Translations under genes and position numbers: made by a program | Assembly: GCA_937980205.1 (NCBI GenBank) | Contig: CALJKW010000026.1 | Span: forward strand, 70,436 to 134,435 | From: an uncultured Myxococcales bacterium | GTDB taxonomy: Bacteria; Myxococcota; Myxococcia; Myxococcales; Myxococcaceae | Length of the DNA stretch: 64,000 nt | Direction of reading: 5' to 3' | Shown: positions 60,796 to 64,000 of the stretch, one piece after another | Layout of the letters: every line of letters begins with the position of its first letter | How positions within the stretch are numbered: the stretch's first letter is position 1 | The notes under the pieces: generated by a model | Database searches by the model: none | Seen by the model: only the letters and a program-made list of their open reading frames with translations | What the model was told of the DNA's origin: nothing

Positions 60796-62091
60796 TCACG
60801 GCAGGAACTTGAACCACCCGAGCAGGAAGCGCGTTCCGCCGACGGCCGTGGTCCGCTTCACTCCCGCGGAGTCGATGAACACCAGCTTCAGCGTCTCTTC
60901 GTCCTCGTGCGCCCACGCCGCCGCGCACTGGCCGTCGGGCGAGAGGTCCGCCGCGCCGGGAGCCAGGTCGCCGTTCACGTAGACCTGGCCCGTCGCCAGC
61001 GTCTGCGTGCCGCGCGCGGACGTGAGCTGCAGCCCGTTCACGTAGTGCCCGTAGCCGGTCGACATCGACAGCGTCATCACGGTGCCGCTGCGCTCGAGGG
61101 TCAGCAGCCAGCGGCCGAGGCCGAAGTCTTCGCCCATCGCCATGGGCTGGCCGACGTCGGTCCACGTGGCGCCGAGGTCGGTCGTGCGCTGCAGCTGCAG
61201 CGCCTCGCCGCGCGGCGTCTGACCGAGCACCGAACCGTCGGCCATCAGGCCCGCGTTCCAGGCGGTGTACCGCTGCTGCGCGTCGAGCGCGCTGGAGAGC
61301 TTGCGCGCCGTGCCGGCGTCGAGGTCGACGAGCACCGCGGCGTCGGAGCTCGCGAGCAGCACCCAGCGGCCCGCGGCGTGCGCGGCGACGTCGAACTGCG
61401 TGCCGGGCAGCGTGATGCGCCTGCCGTCGAGGACGGAGAGCACCGCGCCGCCGTCCAGCGTCACCACCCGTGAGCCGACGACGTGCAGCGCTGCGTACGG
61501 CGACAGCGTGATGGGCTGCAGCGCGCCGTCCCTCCAGATGCTCTTCGGAGACGTCTCCTTCCACGGCTCGCCGTTCGACACGACGAGCTCGCCCGAAGGC
61601 AGCAGCGGAGTCATCGGCAGCAGCGGCCCGAGGTCGGTGACGCTGCCGTCGGGACGCACCAGCCAGCCGGTCTTCGCCGCGACGGCGAGCGAGCCATCGT
61701 CGCCGAGGAACGCGGCCGGGCTGTGCGGCTCGTCCCTGCGGGCCGTGAAGCGGACGTCCCCGTCGGGGCCGATGAGCGCGTACTCCCAGACGTAGTCGTT
61801 GGGAGCCCGCGCGCGAATCATCGCCGCGCCGAACGTCATGCCGTTCACCGAGTTCCAGTGCGAGACGTGGATCTCGTCGTGCGGCGACCCCACGCCGAAG
61901 GTGAACAGCGCGGTCTTGGTGCCGTCGGAGGCGAGCTTCGTGAGCGTGCGGCCGCCCTCGAGCATCACCACCGCCTGACCGTCGCAGCCGCGCAGGGGCT
62001 GCTGCATCGTCTGCGGGGTCTGCGGACCCTCGATCGTCGGAGTCCGCCCACAACCGAACAGCATCAGCGCCAGCAGCAACGAGCGTTTCAT
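60796..62091 (-). CDS. Lipoprotein, hypothetical (repeated beta blades)
   Basis: A 431-residue lipoprotein (lipobox MLFGC). The mature protein shows about six blades of a beta-propeller-like pattern (VMLEGGRTLTKLASDGT, DGSLAVAAKTGWLV, GTVMTLSMSTG), each with DG turns. It lies 20 bp upstream of the broken kinase and in line with it, so the two probably formed an operon. No family is recognised. Confidence 0.75.
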   Translation of the reverse strand: MKRSLLLALMLFGCGRTPTIEGPQTPQTMQQPLRGCDGQAVVMLEGGRTLTKLASDGTKTALFTFGVGSPHDEIHVSHWNSVNGMTFGAAMIRARAPNDYVWEYALIGPDGDVRFTARRDEPHSPAAFLGDDGSLAVAAKTGWLVRPDGSVTDLGPLLPMTPLLPSGELVVSNGEPWKETSPKSIWRDGALQPITLSPYAALHVVGSRVVTLDGGAVLSVLDGRRITLPGTQFDVAAHAAGRWVLLASSDAAVLVDLDAGTARKLSSALDAQQRYTAWNAGLMADGSVLGQTPRGEALQLQRTTDLGATWTDVGQPMAMGEDFGLGRWLLTLERSGTVMTLSMSTGYGHYVNGLQLTSARGTQTLATGQVYVNGDLAPGAADLSPDGQCAAAWAHEDEETLKLVFIDSAGVKRTTAVGGTRFLLGWFKFLP

Positions 62092-62132
62092 GAGGCCAAC
62101 ATACGCCCGGGACATCGTGTCGATTGGCTATA

Positions 62133-62166
62133 TTTACTACGCAGAAGCGTAAATCATGCGTTTACG
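62133..62166. promoter_or_regulatory. TTTAC/GTAAA inverted repeats between two genes
   Basis: An AT-rich interval holds CGTAAA at 62148-62153 and TTTACG at 62161-62166 (7-bp gap), plus TACGC-AGAA-GCGTA at 62138-62151. It begins one base after the stop of the minus-strand lipoprotein and upstream of the next minus gene, so it may be an operator, a promoter region, or a weak terminator. Confidence 0.35.
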
Positions 62167-62730
62167 TCAACGGCGCCGGCACCACGACGGGGTGAGCGCT
62201 CCGCTGCTCGTGCCGCAGGTTCCTCCCGCCAGGTCGCAGAAGTAGCCCTCGGGGCAGTCGACGGGGCCCATGCAGACGATCGGCACACAGACGCTCGGGC
62301 CCGCACCGTCTACCGCCGCACAGCGCCCGGCGCGCAGTGACTGCTCGCACTCGGTGGACGAGCTGCAGGTCGGTAGACAGATGCGCGACGTCGACTCCAT
62401 GCTCGGTACGCAGGGCTCACCGCATGCGCCCTGACTGCACGATGCCGGGCAGCGGCCGATGCCGCCCGTCACGCATGCGCTTCCGGTCGGGCACCCCGCG
62501 TCGGCACAGTCCACGACGCACGCGCTCGCCGCGCGCACCTCGATGCTACCGGGCGTGTTCTGCGGCCCAGTCGGAGACATCGGGGTCGCCTGACACAACA
62601 GCGCGGAGGCGCACTCGCTCTTCGAAAGGCACGGGCCTCCGAGTGGCTGCGCTGTCGGCGCGGGAAATTCGCGGACGCACGGCGGCGAGCAGGCGCAGCA
62701 GGCGAGGACCGCTGCGACGGCCAGCCTCAT
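62167..62730 (-). CDS. Cys-rich lipoprotein
   Basis: A 187-residue lipoprotein with a cluster of Cys at the signal end (VLACCACSPPC) and about 20 further cysteines in short spacings (CPASCSQGACGEPC, CADAGCPTGSAC), like disulphide-rich surface proteins. Its ATG overlaps the rapZ stop (ATGA), so it is the third gene of the hprK-rapZ operon. Confidence 0.78.
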   Translation of the reverse strand: MRLAVAAVLACCACSPPCVREFPAPTAQPLGGPCLSKSECASALLCQATPMSPTGPQNTPGSIEVRAASACVVDCADAGCPTGSACVTGGIGRCPASCSQGACGEPCVPSMESTSRICLPTCSSSTECEQSLRAGRCAAVDGAGPSVCVPIVCMGPVDCPEGYFCDLAGGTCGTSSGALTPSWCRRR

Positions 62731-63575
62731 TCCTTGTCGATGTCGCGATCGAAGATGTGCGGGGCCACGCCGGCGTTCTTCGAGAAGTGCCGCGCGATGC
62801 GCGTGGCGATCGCCACGCTGCGGTGCTTGCCGCCGGTGCAGCCGATCGCCACGGTCAGGTACGCCTTCCCCTCGCGCACGTAGTTCGGCAGCAGGAACTC
62901 GAGCAGGTCGGTCGTCTTCTGAATGAACGTGTGCGTCTCGGGCCGGTCGAGCACGTACGCGGCGACCTTCTCGTCGCGGCCGGTGAGCGGCTTCAGGTCC
63001 GGCACGAAGTACGGGTTCGGCAGGAACCGCACGTCGAACACGAGGTCGGCCTGGCTCGGCACGCCGTACTTGAAGCCGAACGACATGAACGTCACCGCGA
63101 GCGAAGTCGACGACGCCTCACCGAAGCGGCTCTGCACCTGGCGCTTGAGCTCGTGCACCGTCATCGACGACGTGTCGAGCACGTGCTGGCTCTGCTCGCG
63201 CAGCTCCTTGAGCGCCTCGCGTTCCTTCGCGATGCCCTCGCTCGCGGTGCCCTTCATCGACAGCGGGTGCTTGCGGCGCGTCTCGGAGTAGCGCCGCAAC
63301 AGCGACTCGTCCGACGCGTCGAGGAACAGCACCTCGACGTGGTGCCCGGCGCGCTTCGCCTCGTCGAGCACGCGCGGAGCGTCACGCAGGAAGTTCCCCT
63401 CGCGCACGTCCATCACGAACGCGAGGCGCTGGTTCTCTCCGCCGAGCTCCGTCACCTTGAGCAAGAGCGGCGCCGGCAGGTTGTCGATGCAGAACCACCC
63501 CGCGTCCTCGAGCGCGCGCACCGCGGTCGACTTGCCCGAGCCGGACATGCCGGTGATGACCACGATCTGCTTCAT
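62727..63575 (-). CDS. rapZ: RNase adapter RapZ
   Basis: A 282-residue P-loop protein of the YvcJ/RapZ family. Walker A GMSGSGKS is at 9-16, Walker B region FVMDVREGNF near 58, and the C-terminal RapZ domain includes MSFGFKYGVP, DVRFLPNPY, and IGCTGGKHRSVAI with the conserved Cys-Thr-Gly-Gly-Lys-His. It can adapt glmS-regulating RNAs or RNase in other bacteria. It follows hprK by 17 bases, a standard arrangement. Confidence 0.93.
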   Translation of the reverse strand: MKQIVVITGMSGSGKSTAVRALEDAGWFCIDNLPAPLLLKVTELGGENQRLAFVMDVREGNFLRDAPRVLDEAKRAGHHVEVLFLDASDESLLRRYSETRRKHPLSMKGTASEGIAKEREALKELREQSQHVLDTSSMTVHELKRQVQSRFGEASSTSLAVTFMSFGFKYGVPSQADLVFDVRFLPNPYFVPDLKPLTGRDEKVAAYVLDRPETHTFIQKTTDLLEFLLPNYVREGKAYLTVAIGCTGGKHRSVAIATRIARHFSKNAGVAPHIFDRDIDKE

Positions 63576-63592
63576 CGCCGCAGCAGGCGCGC

Positions 63593-64000
<408 letters not shown>

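Overview
This is a gene-dense, roughly 70% GC window with the marks of a Myxococcota (myxobacterial) chromosome. It has four Ser/Thr protein kinases (one broken), an FHA-type sigma-54 activator, a MYXO-CTERM-like surface protein, many small Cys-rich or Asp/Ala/Gly-rich lipoproteins, paired DUF1592/DUF1552 exported proteins, leaderless-looking promoters and GTGA/ATGA stop-start overlaps. No rRNA, tRNA or CRISPR array was recognised.

Layout. 1-5.6 kb: the end of a PEGA protein coupled to a membrane Ser/Thr kinase, a Uma2-type nuclease, a decayed IS91-type transposase, an unknown gene, two very small minus-strand genes and a small exported protein. 5.6-14.4 kb (minus): a sigma-54 activator downstream of a putative operon encoding a DUF1501 Tat protein, a CARDB-repeat lipoprotein and a heme-motif/Ig-repeat surface protein fused in frame to a second heme-motif protein. 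14.6-25.6 kb: TPR-like membrane protein, PEGA kinase, lipoprotein, esterase, then a radical SAM/GH19/TIGR02996 operon and a third kinase. 25.7-27.5 kb: two copies of a paired-palindrome repeat beside an ISKra4-type transposase. 27.6-38.5 kb: TetR regulator, ECF sigma factor, SDR, then a run of lipoproteins, a ferritin-like protein, a leaderless BtuF-like protein, a SUMF1-fold lipoprotein, an exported protein made of two ribosomal L7/L12 C-terminal domains, and a 1,241-residue DUF3857/transglutaminase lipoprotein. 38.6-42.7 kb: an ASH-repeat/VWA lipoprotein and two unknowns, one with an apparent frameshift. 42.8-45.5 kb: the membrane (F0) half of the ATP synthase operon (atpZ, atpI, atpB, atpE, atpF) with a strong hairpin between atpE and atpF. 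45.5-56.1 kb: thioesterase, exported proteins, acyltransferase, the DUF1592/DUF1552 pair, YchF, GNAT, SDR, a DUF3052-like protein and a phosphoesterase. 56.1-60.8 kb: an alpha/beta hydrolase and a kinase gene cut in two by a complete IS21-type element whose ends and 6-bp target duplication can be read, so the original gene can be rebuilt in frame. 60.8-64 kb: two lipoproteins, rapZ and the end of hprK.

How the genes fit together. The best-supported functional units are the F0 operon, the hprK-rapZ-lipoprotein operon, the DUF1592-DUF1552 export pair and the radical SAM-GH19-TIGR02996 operon. Many remaining genes encode signalling kinases or envelope proteins, as is usual in myxobacteria. The mobile-DNA scars (IS91 remnant, ISKra4-type, IS21-type, palindromic repeats, an orphan HATPase tail) mark the window as moderately fluid.
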